A stretch of 64,000 nucleotides of DNA. It comes from CAWCXF01 sp963799455. GTDB taxonomy: Bacteria > Pseudomonadota > Alphaproteobacteria > Rhodobacterales > Rhodobacteraceae. The stretch's first letter is position 1, and the number at the start of each line of letters is the position of its first letter. Made by a program: the position numbers and the translations under genes. Below are positions 28,106-38,791 of this stretch, piece after piece. The stretch is taken from contig CAWCXF010000008.1 of NCBI GenBank assembly GCA_963799455.1, positions 1,116,001-1,180,000 of the forward strand, in the 5' to 3' direction. The notes below the pieces were generated by a model, which saw nothing but the letters and a program-made list of their open reading frames with translations, made no database searches and was not told the DNA's origin.

Positions 28106-28987
28106 ATGATCCCCGGATTCACCGCCTCGCGCATCGACACCGGCGAGCTCGCCCTGAGCGTCCACCGCGCCGGGAGCGGGCCGCCGCTCCTGCTGCTGCA
28201 CGGCTTCCCGCAGAACCACCGTTGCTGGGCCGGGCTCGCGCCGCGCTTCACCGAGAGCTTCGACGTGATCGTGCCCGACCTGCGCGGCTACGGCGATTCG
28301 GACGCCCCGCCCGACGACGAGGCGCACACGGCCTACTCCAAGCGGACCATGGCCGCCGACCTCGTGGGCCTGCTCGACGCGCTGGGGCTGGAGCGCGCCC
28401 ACGTGCTGGGCCACGACCGCGGCGCGCGGGTGGCCTACCGCATGGCGCTCGACCATGCGCCCCGCGTGGACCGGCTCGGCATCGTCGAGGTCGTCCCCAC
28501 GCTCGACTTCTGGGAGGCGTGGGACGCCGACCTCGCGCTCGCCGCCTACCACTGGACGTTCCTCGCCCAGCCCGCCCCGCTGCCCGAGCGCATGATCGGC
28601 GCCGACCCCGGGGCGTGGGTGGACCACACCCTGCGGTCGTGGACGAAGGCCCGCACGCTCGACGCCTTCGGCGCGGAGGCGCTGGCCTCCTACCGCGCGC
28701 AGATGGCCGACCCCGCGCGGGCCCACGCGATGTGCGCCGACTACCGCGCGGGCGCCACCACCGACCGGAGGCTCGACGCCGAGGACCGGGCCGCGGGCCG
28801 GCTGATCGAGGCGCCGCTGCGGTTCCTGTGGGCCGAGGGCGGCTTTCCCTCGCGCACCGGCGAGCCGGCCCGGCTGTGGCGACGATGGGCGCGCGACGTG
28901 ACCGACCGCTCCTGCGCCTCGGGCCACTTCGCCATGGAGGAGGCGCCCGACGCGGTGTGGGAGGCGTTCGCGGGGCATTTCGGGTGA
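28106..28987 (+). CDS. Alpha/beta hydrolase, haloacetate dehalogenase-like
   Basis: A 293-residue alpha/beta-fold hydrolase with features of haloacid/fluoroacetate dehalogenases. The oxyanion loop reads LLLLHGFPQNH, the nucleophile Asp is in LGHDRGARVAYRMALDH (Asp-Arg-Gly-Ala-Arg, not a Ser elbow), the halide-pocket His-Trp appears in YHWTFLAQP, MCADYRAG is conserved, and the final His is in ASGHFAMEEAP. The usual acidic member in the LDIxPT position is Glu here (GIVEVVPT). No signal peptide. It sits alone between truB and rpsO. Confidence 0.8.
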   Translation: MIPGFTASRIDTGELALSVHRAGSGPPLLLLHGFPQNHRCWAGLAPRFTESFDVIVPDLRGYGDSDAPPDDEAHTAYSKRTMAADLVGLLDALGLERAHVLGHDRGARVAYRMALDHAPRVDRLGIVEVVPTLDFWEAWDADLALAAYHWTFLAQPAPLPERMIGADPGAWVDHTLRSWTKARTLDAFGAEALASYRAQMADPARAHAMCADYRAGATTDRRLDAEDRAAGRLIEAPLRFLWAEGGFPSRTGEPARLWRRWARDVTDRSCASGHFAMEEAPDAVWEAFAGHFG

Positions 28988-29174
28988 GGGCGCCGCCGCG
29001 CGCGCCCCGCCCGGGCGCGCCCCCGCCCGGGCGCGCCATCGTGCGCCGCCCCGCCCTTCCCTTCGCCCCGCCCTTCCGCTATGCGCCCCCATCCGCGCGA
29101 GCCGCGGATCCCCAGGGCCTCGCTGGACGACATCCCGGCCTGCGCCGTCACACACCCCACATGGAGGATGCCCG

Positions 29175-29445
29175 ATGTCGATCACGCCCCAGGAGAAGGA
29201 ACGGGTCATCAAGGAGTTCGCCACCCACGAGGGCGACACCGGAATCCCCCGAGGTGCAGGTCGCGATCCTGTCGAGCCGGATCGCCACGCTGACCGAGCA
29301 CTTCAAGACCCACAAGAAGGACAACCACTCGCGCCGCGGCCTGCTGATGATGGTGGCCCAGCGCCGGAAGCTCCTCGACTACGCCCGCGCCAAGGACGAG
29401 GCGCGCTACCAGGGCCTCATCAAGCGCCTCGGCCTGCGCCGCTGA
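29175..29445 (+). CDS. rpsO: 30S ribosomal protein S15, frameshifted as read
   Basis: A small-subunit protein binding the 16S central domain, 89 residues when repaired. The start is MSITPQEKERVIKEFATHEGD; after a one-base shift near 29243 the rest follows as SPEVQVAILSSRIATLTEHF, KTHKKDNHSRRGLLMMVAQR and RKLLDYARAKDEARYQGLI with KRLGLRR at the end. The observed GGAATCC is one base longer than the GGATCC that would encode Gly-Ser. S15 is close to universal and very conserved, so this is a sequence error in all likelihood. It is followed by pnp, as in most bacteria. Confidence 0.95.
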
Positions 29446-29469
29446 GGCGCGCGCCGCGGCCCCGGCCGG

Positions 29470-29493
29470 GGGCGGCGCTTCCATCCGCCGCCC
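29470..29493 (+). terminator. Hairpin in the rpsO-pnp spacer
   Basis: A perfect 8-bp stem (GGGCGGCG / CGCCGCCC) with an 8-base loop, 25 bases after rpsO. There is no U-run. It could be a terminator/attenuator or an RNase III processing site as known in the rpsO-pnp region of Escherichia coli; the sequence does not distinguish these. Confidence 0.5.
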
Positions 29494-29636
29494 GACGGCC
29501 TATCTGACCGCCAGTCAGCCGATTTGCATCCAATCCCCGGGGCCTGGGCCTCACCCCCGGGACCGTCACGCGTCGAGGCCGGGGGAATCCGCCCCCCACG
29601 CACCCGCGGGGAGACGCCCCGCTCGAAAGGACCACC

Positions 29637-31775
<2,139 letters not shown>

Positions 31776-31800
31776 GGCCGCTCGCGGGGCGCGCGACGAT

Positions 31801-31832
31801 GGGGCCTCGGCGGCGACGCCGGGGCCCCTTCC
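31801..31832 (+). terminator. Intrinsic terminator after pnp
   Basis: A 12-bp stem, GGGGCCTCGGCG with CGCCGGGGCCCC (one G-U pair), with a four-base loop, followed by TTCCCTTTCC. It lies 25 bases after the pnp stop. Confidence 0.65.
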
Positions 31833-31882
31833 CTTTCCGCGGCGTCCGTCTAGGCTGTCCGCGCCAGCAGGAGGGCCCCGAC

Positions 31883-32776
31883 ATGACCCGCAAATCGGCC
31901 AGCGACTTCGACCCCCGGATCCTGGAGATCTTCGACGGCTACGTGCACGGGCGGATCACCAAGCGCGAGTTCGTCGCGCAGGCGGGCCGCTACGCCGCCG
32001 TGGGCGTCACGGGCGCTGCGCTGCTCGAGCAGCTGCGCCCCGACTACGCGCTCGCCCAGCAGGTGGCGCCCGACGACCCCGGCATCGAGACCGAGACCGT
32101 CTCCTACGAGAGCCCCGAGGGCACCGGCACGATCCGCGGCCTGATGGCGCGGCCCGCGGGCGCCTCCGGCCCGCTGCCCGCCGTTCTGGTGATCCACGAG
32201 AACCGCGGCCTCAACCCCTATGTCGAGGACGTGGTGCGGCGCGCGGCCAAGGCGGGCTACCTCGCCTTCGGCCCCGACGGGCTCACCTCGCTCGGCGGCT
32301 ACCCCGGCACCGACGAGGAGGGGCGCGAGATGCAGGCCTCGCTCGACCCCGCGCGGCTCATGGAGGACTTCTTCGCCGCCTTCGAGCACCTGCGCGACCG
32401 CGACGACACCACCCGCGTGGGCTGCGTGGGCTTTTGCTACGGGGGGGGCGTGTGCAACGCGCTCGCGGTGGCCTACCCCGACCTCGGGGCATCCGTGCCG
32501 TTCTACGGCCGCCAGCCCGAGGCCTCCGACGTGCCCGCCATCGAGGCGCCGCTGATGATCCACTACGCAGGCCTCGACGAGCGCATCAACGCCGGATGGG
32601 ACGCCTACTCCGACGCGCTGCGCGAGAACCAGAAGACCTTCTCCGTCCACTTCTACCCGGGCGTGAACCACGGCTTCCACAACGACACCACGCCGCGCTA
32701 CGACGCCGAGGCCGCCTCGCTCGCCTGGGAGCGCACCCTCGCCTTCTTCGACGAGTTCCTCCGCGAGCCCGCTTGA
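31883..32776 (+). CDS. Dienelactone hydrolase-family protein
   Basis: A 297-residue alpha/beta hydrolase of the dienelactone hydrolase type. The Cys nucleophile is in GCVGFCYGGGVCNAL, the Asp region is YAGLDERINAGWDAY, and the His is in GVNHGFHNDTTPRYD. The first 60 residues include a possible export segment (GRYAAVGVTGAALLEQL) followed by a processing-like ALAQQ; this form with an N-terminal leader is common for these proteins in proteobacteria. The ribosome site AGGAGGGC precedes the ATG at 31883. It is separated from pnp by a terminator, so it is its own unit. Its substrate is unknown. Confidence 0.85.
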   Translation: MTRKSASDFDPRILEIFDGYVHGRITKREFVAQAGRYAAVGVTGAALLEQLRPDYALAQQVAPDDPGIETETVSYESPEGTGTIRGLMARPAGASGPLPAVLVIHENRGLNPYVEDVVRRAAKAGYLAFGPDGLTSLGGYPGTDEEGREMQASLDPARLMEDFFAAFEHLRDRDDTTRVGCVGFCYGGGVCNALAVAYPDLGASVPFYGRQPEASDVPAIEAPLMIHYAGLDERINAGWDAYSDALRENQKTFSVHFYPGVNHGFHNDTTPRYDAEAASLAWERTLAFFDEFLREPA

Positions 32777-32863
32777 GCGACAGGGGGGGGCGGATGCTGC
32801 GCGCTTGCCACGCCCGGCCTCTCCCGCCACTGTGCGGCCAAAGCACCCAGGGAGGGGTTCCCC

Positions 32864-33823
32864 ATGTCCGTCCGCCTCGCGCTCGCCGCGACCGTGGCGC
32901 TCGCCGCGCCCGCCGGCGCAGCTCCGCTCTCGGACGCCTACTCCAGCCTCTTCGTGCTGGGCGATTCGCTCAGCGACGACGGCAACGTCCACGCGGCCAC
33001 AGGCGGCGCCGTCCCCCAGAGCCCGCCCTACTTCGAGGGGCGCTTCTCGAATGGGCCGGTGTTCACCGACTACCTGGCCGAAGGCTTCGCGGTGAGCGGG
33101 AACCTCGCCTATGGCGGCGCGCAGGCGGTGCCCGACGACGACGCCGTCCCCGACCTGCCGACGCAGCTCGCCCTCCTCTCGTCCGTCCCCGAGGCGGCCT
33201 TCGGCGAGAACGGCTTGGCCACGCTGCTCTTGGGCGCCAACGACCTCTTCGCGGCCATCGGCACCGGGGCGGAGGCGTCCACGGCGCTGGCCGCGGCCGG
33301 CGCGGTGGTCGAGGGCGCGCGCACCATCCTCTCGCTCGGGCTGTCGAAGGTCGCCGTGCTCACCCTGCCCCGGCTCGACACGACGCCGCGCTACACGCTG
33401 TTCCAGCCCGACCTGGCCGACGAGGCGCTGGCCGCCGAGCAGGCCTTCAACGCGGCCCTCGACGCCGGGCTCGCGGGGCTCGAGGCCGACGGCCTGGCCG
33501 TCCAGCGCGTGGACACCCAGGCCTTCTTCGACGTGCTCCTGACCGACCCCGGCAGCATCGGCATCACCGAGACCGTCCTGCCCTGCCTCTTCCCGTCCGA
33601 CGAGGCCGCCGCGGCCTTCGGCCAGCCGCGCCTGTGCGACCTCGCCACCCAGGCGCCGGGCCGCGCCTTCTTCGACTCGGTGCACCCGAGCGGCACCGTC
33701 CACGCGGCCTTCGCCACCTATGTCGAGGAGGCGCTCGCCCCGGCGCCGGTCCCGGTCCCGGCGGCGGGGCTGCTGCTCGTCGCGGGGCTCGGCGCGCTCG
33801 GCGTCGCGCGCAGGCGCGGCTGA
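32864..33823 (+). CDS. GDSL/SGNH hydrolase with VPxPA-type C-terminal sorting tail
   Basis: A 319-residue secreted esterase/lipase-like protein. A signal peptide (LALAATVALAAPAGAAP) is followed by the SGNH block I FVLGDSLSDDGN, block II NLAYGGAQ, block III LLGANDLFAA and block V DSVHPSGTVH, giving the catalytic Ser, Gly, Asn and His. The C-terminus is VPVPAAGLLLVAGLGALG followed by VARRRG, that is, a VPxPA motif, a hydrophobic span and a basic tail, the layout of the VPLPA/PEP-CTERM sorting signals handled by exosortases in Rhodobacterales. No exosortase gene is in the window. The protein is probably sorted to the cell surface. Confidence 0.85.
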   Translation: MSVRLALAATVALAAPAGAAPLSDAYSSLFVLGDSLSDDGNVHAATGGAVPQSPPYFEGRFSNGPVFTDYLAEGFAVSGNLAYGGAQAVPDDDAVPDLPTQLALLSSVPEAAFGENGLATLLLGANDLFAAIGTGAEASTALAAAGAVVEGARTILSLGLSKVAVLTLPRLDTTPRYTLFQPDLADEALAAEQAFNAALDAGLAGLEADGLAVQRVDTQAFFDVLLTDPGSIGITETVLPCLFPSDEAAAAFGQPRLCDLATQAPGRAFFDSVHPSGTVHAAFATYVEEALAPAPVPVPAAGLLLVAGLGALGVARRRG

Positions 33824-33900
33824 GCGCGGCGGCGGGCCGGGCGCGATGGGCTGGGGCGCCACATGAGGCGCCCGGCGAGGCGCGGCGCCCCGGGGCGCTC

Positions 33901-34026
33901 GCGCAACTGTGTTGAATGCGACGCATCCGTTGCAATGCGTGGCGAACTTTGACACATAGGTCTGGAAACCGAGGTGTCTCTCGGTCGTTGCCCAGAAGAA
34001 GATTCGTCACGGAAAGGGGATCCACC
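33901..34026 (+). promoter_or_regulatory. Upstream region of the L,D-transpeptidase gene
   Basis: A stretch of lower GC than its surroundings. TTGACA at 33949-33954 is a good -35 match, but no clear -10 box is seen 16-18 bases later. An imperfect dyad around ATGCGACGCAT lies near 33915. The promoter call is tentative. Confidence 0.3.
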
Positions 34027-34587
34027 ATGCACCGTCGCGCATTCCTCGGCACCGCCCTCGCCGGCGCCACCACCGCGGCCGTCACGCTCCCGGCCGGCAT
34101 GGCCAACGCGTTCGAGCTGCCCCCGCGCTTCCTGCCGCAGGTGGTGCCGATCCGCTCGGGGTGGAACCCGGGCGAGATCCACGTGGATCCGAACGTCTAT
34201 CACCTCTACCTGATCCTGGAGGGCGACCGGGCGATCCGCTACGGCGTCGCCATCGGGCGCGACGACCTCTACGAGAGGGGCGAGTTCACCGTCGGGGCGA
34301 AGAGGGAATGGCCCTCCTGGACGCCGACGCAGAACATGATCCGGCGCGAGCCCGAGAAGTACGCGCAGTTCGCCTCCGGCGTGCCGGGCGGCCCCGACAA
34401 CCCGCTCGGCGCCCGCGCACTCTACCTCTTCGACGGCGGGCGCGACACCTACCTGCGCATACACGGCACGCCCCAGCCCTGGACGATCGGCCGGTCGGTC
34501 TCCTCGGGCTGCGTGCGCCTGCCCAACGAGCAGATCATGGACCTCTTCCTACGCGTGCCGACGGGCACCCGCGTCGTCCTCCACTGA
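34027..34587 (+). CDS. L,D-transpeptidase (YkuD domain), Tat-type leader
   Basis: A 186-residue periplasmic enzyme that makes 3-3 peptidoglycan cross-links or attaches lipoproteins. The leader MHRRAFLGTALAGATTAAVT has a twin Arg, pointing to Tat export. The YkuD domain has DPNVYHLYLILEGDRAIRYG, ALYLFDGGRDTYLRIHGTP and the catalytic SVSSGCVRLPNEQIMDLF (Cys with preceding His). The ATG at 34027 has AAAGGGGA upstream. Similar small proteins of this type are common in alphaproteobacteria. It is monocistronic. Confidence 0.9.
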   Translation: MHRRAFLGTALAGATTAAVTLPAGMANAFELPPRFLPQVVPIRSGWNPGEIHVDPNVYHLYLILEGDRAIRYGVAIGRDDLYERGEFTVGAKREWPSWTPTQNMIRREPEKYAQFASGVPGGPDNPLGARALYLFDGGRDTYLRIHGTPQPWTIGRSVSSGCVRLPNEQIMDLFLRVPTGTRVVLH

Positions 34588-35154
34588 GGCGAGGAGCGCC
34601 GCGCCCCCGCCGCCGAGCGCGCGGCGGGCCTTTGCCGACCTGTGCGCCGGACGATCTGCCGAAGGGACGGGCCTGAGGTCCGTCATATGAGTTCGGCGAC
34701 GGGCCGTAGCCTTGGCGGGCCGTAGCCCTGGCGGGGCGTCGCGCTGGAAGGACAGGGCGCGCATCGGAGCACTCGCACGGGGCGCGGGATCCGTGGGACG
34801 TGAGCGAGGACCGGCGCGGCCCCTTCGAAGGCGCTGGGTGAATGGGAGGCGGGCGCCTGCCCTTTCGGCTCGACGGTCTATCTTCTCGACGATTGAGCGT
34901 GCGTCGGACCGCCCGTGCCGGGCGGAGGGCATCGTGGAACGTCGGTGCGAGGGCCGGAGCGGTGCCCCGGGGACGGCGGCCGGACAGGACGCACCCGCCC
35001 TCCTGGGCCGATCCCTTCCGGCCCGGTCAAAGCGTTCCGCCAGCCCTCGCTCCCTTCACGCTCCGTCTGGACCGGGCGCCCCTCTCGATCACCCAGCCCT
35101 TCGATGTCGCTCCCGCCACGGCGGCCGGGCGCCCCGCCGCGACCCGGGCGGGCC
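34588..35154. other. Gap without gene
   Basis: The spacer between the convergent L,D-transpeptidase and peroxiredoxin genes. The open frames are low-complexity. Nothing else is recognisable. Confidence 0.5.
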
Positions 35155-35811
35155 TCAGCCGGGCTGCCGGGTGGTGCGCAGATAGGGCAGCTTGCGCTCG
35201 AAGCCGCCGAACCGCTCGTTGGCCTCGTCGTCGGACACGGCGGGCGTGACGATGACGTCCTCGCCCGAGCGCCAGCCGGCGGGCGTGGCCACCTTGTGCT
35301 CGGCCGTCAGCCGGATCGAGTCGAGCGCGCGCAGGATCTCGTCGAAGTTGCGCCCCGTCGTCATCGGGTAGGTCAGCGTCAGCTTGACCTTCTTGTCCGG
35401 GCCGACGACGAACACCGTCCGCACCGTCTGGTTGTCGGCGGGCGTGCGGTCCGCGGGGTCGCCCGAGGCCTCCGCGGGCAGCATGTCGTAGAGCTTGGCG
35501 ACCTCCATGCCCGGGTCGCCGATCATCGGGTACTCGACCGCGTGCCCGGTGTAGGAGCGGATGTCCTCCTTCCAGCGCAGGTGGTCGTCGACCGGATCGA
35601 CCGAGACGCCGATGATCTTGGCGTCGCGCTCGGCGAACGCCTCGGCCATGCCCGCCATCATCCCCAGCTCGGTCGTGCAGACAGGCGTGAAGTCCTTGGG
35701 ATGGCTGAAGAGGATGGCGTAGCCGTCGCCGATCCAGTCGTGGAAGCGGATCTCGCCCTCGGTCGTCTGGGCGGTGAAGTCGGGCGCGGTGTCGCCGATG
35801 CGCAGGGCCAT
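35155..35811 (-). CDS. 1-Cys peroxiredoxin (Prx6 type)
   Basis: A 218-residue cytosolic thiol peroxidase. It starts MALRIGDTAPDFTAQTTEGE. The peroxidatic Cys is in HPKDFTPVCTTELG (PxxxT/SxxC), and the conserved Arg/His-containing VDPVDDHLRWKEDI and YPMTTGRNFDEILRALDSI follow. The long C-terminal domain (TPAGWRSGEDVIVTPAVSDDEA) assigns it to the Prx6/AhpC1-type 1-Cys subgroup. No resolving Cys in the usual 2-Cys position. Monocistronic on the minus strand. Confidence 0.95.
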   Translation of the reverse strand: MALRIGDTAPDFTAQTTEGEIRFHDWIGDGYAILFSHPKDFTPVCTTELGMMAGMAEAFAERDAKIIGVSVDPVDDHLRWKEDIRSYTGHAVEYPMIGDPGMEVAKLYDMLPAEASGDPADRTPADNQTVRTVFVVGPDKKVKLTLTYPMTTGRNFDEILRALDSIRLTAEHKVATPAGWRSGEDVIVTPAVSDDEANERFGGFERKLPYLRTTRQPG

Positions 35812-36429
35812 GGGGGCCTCCTCGGGATGGGTTCAGCTGCCGCTGAGATAGCCACGGGGGACGGGGCGGCCAAGCCCTCGCGGGCGATCGGGACGCAGGC
35901 CCCGCGGCCCCCGGGGCCGATCATGGGCGACCCGACGCCCACGCCCCCCATGGCGGCCCGGATCGCCGAGCGTCCGCGCCTTCGGGCCGTCCGCGTCGCG
36001 CCGGGCCGGCCGGGGCGCGAAGGGGGCCGCGCGAGGCCCCATGCGGTGGCCCGCCGGGAGGGCCGGCACCGCGCGGAGGCGCGCGCGCCACCGACGCCGG
36101 CACGAGCCCGTCGCCCGAAGGGCCGCGAGGCGGCGGAGACGCCGATCGCGGAGGGCGCGACGACGCACGCCGGCACCGTCGGGACCGGCATCGGCCGGCC
36201 TTGCCGGACGCGCTCCCCGGGCGGGCCGGTCGCCCTCGGCGTCGGCGTGACCGGAGGGCGCGGGCGGGGCGGCGAGGCGGAGCCCCGCCCGCGCCCACGG
36301 AGGGAGCGTCGGTCGTCCCGACGCGCGGGCCCCATCGGGCGAGAGGGGCCGCGGACGCGCCGGGGCGCTCGGCGCTCGCGCACGGACCCGGCCGTCGCCG
36401 CCGCGGCCCGACCGCACGATGCCCCGGCC
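35812..36429. other. Gap without gene
   Basis: About 600 bp between prx and the pseudouridine synthase. No recognisable gene; the open frames are Arg/Pro/Ala noise. The prx promoter must lie just beyond 35811. Confidence 0.5.
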
Positions 36430-37104
36430 TCAGAACGGCGCCCTCGACTTGACCTCGATCCCCCGTCCGCCGTCGGGATGGCGCAGGCGCAGCGCCTCGG
36501 CGTGGAGCATCAGGCGCGGGTGCGCGCGCGCCGCGCCCGTGGCGTAGAACGCGTCGCCCAGGATCGGGTGGCCCTTCGCGGCCATATGCACCCGAAGCTG
36601 ATGCGAGCGTCCGGTGCGGGGGGTCAGCCGCACCCGGCTCTCGGCGTCCGAGGCCCGCAGCACGCGCCATTCGGTCACGGCCTCCCGGCCCTCGGGATCG
36701 ACCTTCTGACGCGGGCGGTTCGGCCAGTCCACCGCCAGAGGCAGGTCCACGCTGCCGCGGCGCGGCTCCAGCCGGCCGTGGACGCGCGCGAGGTAGGACT
36801 TGCGCGCCTGGCGCCGCTCGAACTGGAGGCCCAGATGCCGTTGCGCGTGGGGGGTGAGCGCGAACACCATCACGCCCGACGTGTCCCGGTCGAGCCGGTG
36901 GACGAGCAGCGCCTCGGGGAAGACGGCCTGGACGCGCGCGAGCAGGCAATCGGCCAGATGCGCGCCGCGGCCGGGGACGGACAGGAGCCCGGAGGGCTTC
37001 TCCACGAACAAGAGCTGGTGGTCGTGATGGAGGACCACGAGCGGGTCGGCAGGCGGGTGGTAGTCGTCCGCCGGGACGGGATCGGGCGCGGGGTCGAGGC
37101 TCAT
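36430..37104 (-). CDS. RluA-family RNA pseudouridine synthase
   Basis: A 224-residue pseudouridine synthase. The catalytic Asp is in HRLDRDTSGVMVFA; the family blocks LLFVEKPSGLLSVPGRG, YLARVHGRLEP and TGRSHQLRVHMAAKGHPILG are present. The length and motifs fit the short RluA type acting on 23S rRNA U746 and tRNA U32, but the target is inferred. The ATG at 37104 overlaps the stop of the upstream GFA gene as ATGA (once that gene is repaired), which decides this start over ATGs at 37116 and 37140. Confidence 0.9.
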   Translation of the reverse strand: MSLDPAPDPVPADDYHPPADPLVVLHHDHQLLFVEKPSGLLSVPGRGAHLADCLLARVQAVFPEALLVHRLDRDTSGVMVFALTPHAQRHLGLQFERRQARKSYLARVHGRLEPRRGSVDLPLAVDWPNRPRQKVDPEGREAVTEWRVLRASDAESRVRLTPRTGRSHQLRVHMAAKGHPILGDAFYATGAARAHPRLMLHAEALRLRHPDGGRGIEVKSRAPF

Positions 37105-37537
37105 GGGACGTCCCATGGCAGGCCCGGCGCGGCGGGCCAAGCCTCTGGCCGACCTCCGGGCCCTGCGGGTGCTGCGGCAGGCCGTCGGCGATCTCGTAGT
37201 AGCCGCCCTCGTCGGCGACGAAGATGTGGCGCTCCAGACGCAGCCCGGTCGGGCCGTCGATGGCGCCCAAGGCGATGTCGAGGGTCTCGCCCCCGCTCGG
37301 CTGCCAGAACAGGAAGCTGCCGCAGGTCCGGCAGAAGCCGCGTCGCGCCCGGTCCGAGGCCGAGTGCCAGCCCGGCGCGTCGCCGGCGACCTCGACGCCC
37401 CCCTCGGCCGCGGTCGCGGCGGCCCAGACGTGGCCCGACTGCCGGCGGCATCGCGTGCAGTGGCAGGCGCCGCCCTCGCTCAGGGGCCCTCGGACGCGAA
37501 AGCGCACCGCCACGCACAGGCACCCGCCCTCGGTCAT
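37101..37537 (-). CDS. GFA-family zinc protein, probable frameshift near the end
   Basis: About 145 residues. The glutathione-dependent formaldehyde-activating (GFA) family fold is shown by GGCLCVAVRFRV, CHCTRCRRQSGHVW and GFCRTCGSFLFWQ, which supply the Cys zinc ligands. The family's named activity is not proven for most members. The frame as read runs on far into the next gene; a one-base shift near 37165 instead ends it at 37101 (…PWDVP, stop), overlapping the RluA-type start. I prefer that reading. The ATG at 37537 follows GGGAGGGCGGG. Confidence 0.75.
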
Positions 37538-38082
37538 CCCGCCCTCCCCGGCGTGAGGGCGCCGGGCGCCGAGCCGTAGCCGGCGAAGCGGGGCACCCGA
37601 TGATGCGCGATCGCGCCGAGCGCCATCCCGCCCGGCCCCGAGGCGCGCGCCGCGTGGCCGGCCTGGCCCGCCGCCGTCGGGGCGGTCGGCGCGACGGCCC
37701 CCGTCGGCTGCCCGATCGGCACGCCCGGCTCGACGGGTTGCGAACGGGCGGCGAGACGGCCCGCGACGCTCTCGGCGTCGATCATGGCGAAGGAGGCGCG
37801 CTGGAGCGCCCGCCCCGGCCCGGGGGCGAGGGCGAGGGCGAGGGCCAGGGGCCTGCGCGCCGAGAGCCATCCGCGCATCCCGATCCGGGTCGGAGGGCCC
37901 GCGCCCGCGCGCTTCGCCGCGCGCCAGAGCCCCGGCGAGGCCGCGACCGACGCCGTGGCGCCCGAGGCCGAGGGCGTCGGGAGCAGCGATGGCCGGGCCA
38001 GGATCGCGGGGAGCGAGCGCATGGGGCCCGAGACCATGCCGTTCGACACGCAGCCGGCCGCGTCCGGCCCCGGCGCGGTCAC
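37534..38082 (-). CDS. Doubtful ORF upstream of GFA gene
   Basis: A 182-codon open frame ending as an ATGA overlap with the GFA start. The product is Ala/Gly/Pro-rich with a weak hydrophobic patch (RRPLALALALAPG) and no recognisable motif. The overlap is its only support and may be chance. Apart from this frame the 600-bp stretch between the GFA and GAF genes shows nothing. Confidence 0.2.
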   Translation of the reverse strand: MTAPGPDAAGCVSNGMVSGPMRSLPAILARPSLLPTPSASGATASVAASPGLWRAAKRAGAGPPTRIGMRGWLSARRPLALALALAPGPGRALQRASFAMIDAESVAGRLAARSQPVEPGVPIGQPTGAVAPTAPTAAGQAGHAARASGPGGMALGAIAHHRVPRFAGYGSAPGALTPGRAG

Positions 38083-38140
38083 GAAGAGCGCCCGGAACGC
38101 CGCGAGGGCGAGCCGGGCCCGGAGGGGCCCGCGGCGCGGC

Positions 38141-38704
38141 TCACGGATCGAACGCGGCGGAGAGGATCGCGGCCAGCGCGTCCGCGTCGGCCCGGGCGAA
38201 GGCGCCCTCGCGGTCGCTGTCGATGTCGAGCACGCCGATCAGCCGGCCCGCGCGGACGACCGGCAGCACCAGCTCGGAGCGCGTCGAGGCCGCGCAGGCG
38301 ATGTGGTCCGCGCGCGCCCTCACGTCGGCCACGATCTGCGCCTCGCCGCTGCGCGCGCAGGCGCCGCAGACGCCGCGCTCGAAGGGGATGACGAGGCAGC
38401 CGTGGCCGCCCTGATAGGGGCCGACCTTCAGGAGGCGGGGTGCGACGACGCGGTAGAAGCCCGTCCAGTCGCAGCGCGCGTCGGCGTGGTGGATCTCGCA
38501 GGCGAGCGTCGCCATCAGCGCGACCGCGTCGTCCTCGCCCGCGGTGAGCGCCGCGCAGCGCGCGGCGAGGCCCGGGTCGCGCAGCCCGGCCGCCTCGAAG
38601 GCCTCCATCCCCGGAGCCGCGCCTGCGTCGGGGCGGCCCGGGGCGTCGTCGGCGCGCCCCCGATCGGCGGGGCGCGCCGCCCCCGCGATCTCGACATCCT
38701 TCAC
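38141..38704 (-). CDS. GAF-domain protein, free methionine-(R)-sulfoxide reductase-like
   Basis: A cytosolic GAF protein of the fRMsr type, which reduces free methionine-R-sulfoxide. The typical blocks are DWTGFYRVVAPRLLKVGPYQ, IPFERGVCGACARSGEAQIV (Cys pair region), DHIACAASTRSELVLPVV (reactive Cys) and LIGVLDIDSD. The GTG at 38704 has GGGGAGGG upstream and adds about 32 residues to the usual length; an internal ATG at 38608 gives the usual ~155 residues. It is divergent from the STAS gene, about 90 bp away. Confidence 0.85.
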   Translation of the reverse strand: MKDVEIAGAARPADRGRADDAPGRPDAGAAPGMEAFEAAGLRDPGLAARCAALTAGEDDAVALMATLACEIHHADARCDWTGFYRVVAPRLLKVGPYQGGHGCLVIPFERGVCGACARSGEAQIVADVRARADHIACAASTRSELVLPVVRAGRLIGVLDIDSDREGAFARADADALAAILSAAFDP

Positions 38705-38791
38705 GATCACCCTCCCCGCCGGGATGCCCCTGGTTACCGGATGGCAAGGATCGCCGTCTAGCTCTCGACCCACGTAGCGAAGAGGTGCGAG

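Noticed and set aside
37534..38082. Real gene upstream of the GFA gene
   Set aside because: Kept only at low confidence; composition is like noise and the ATGA overlap may be chance.
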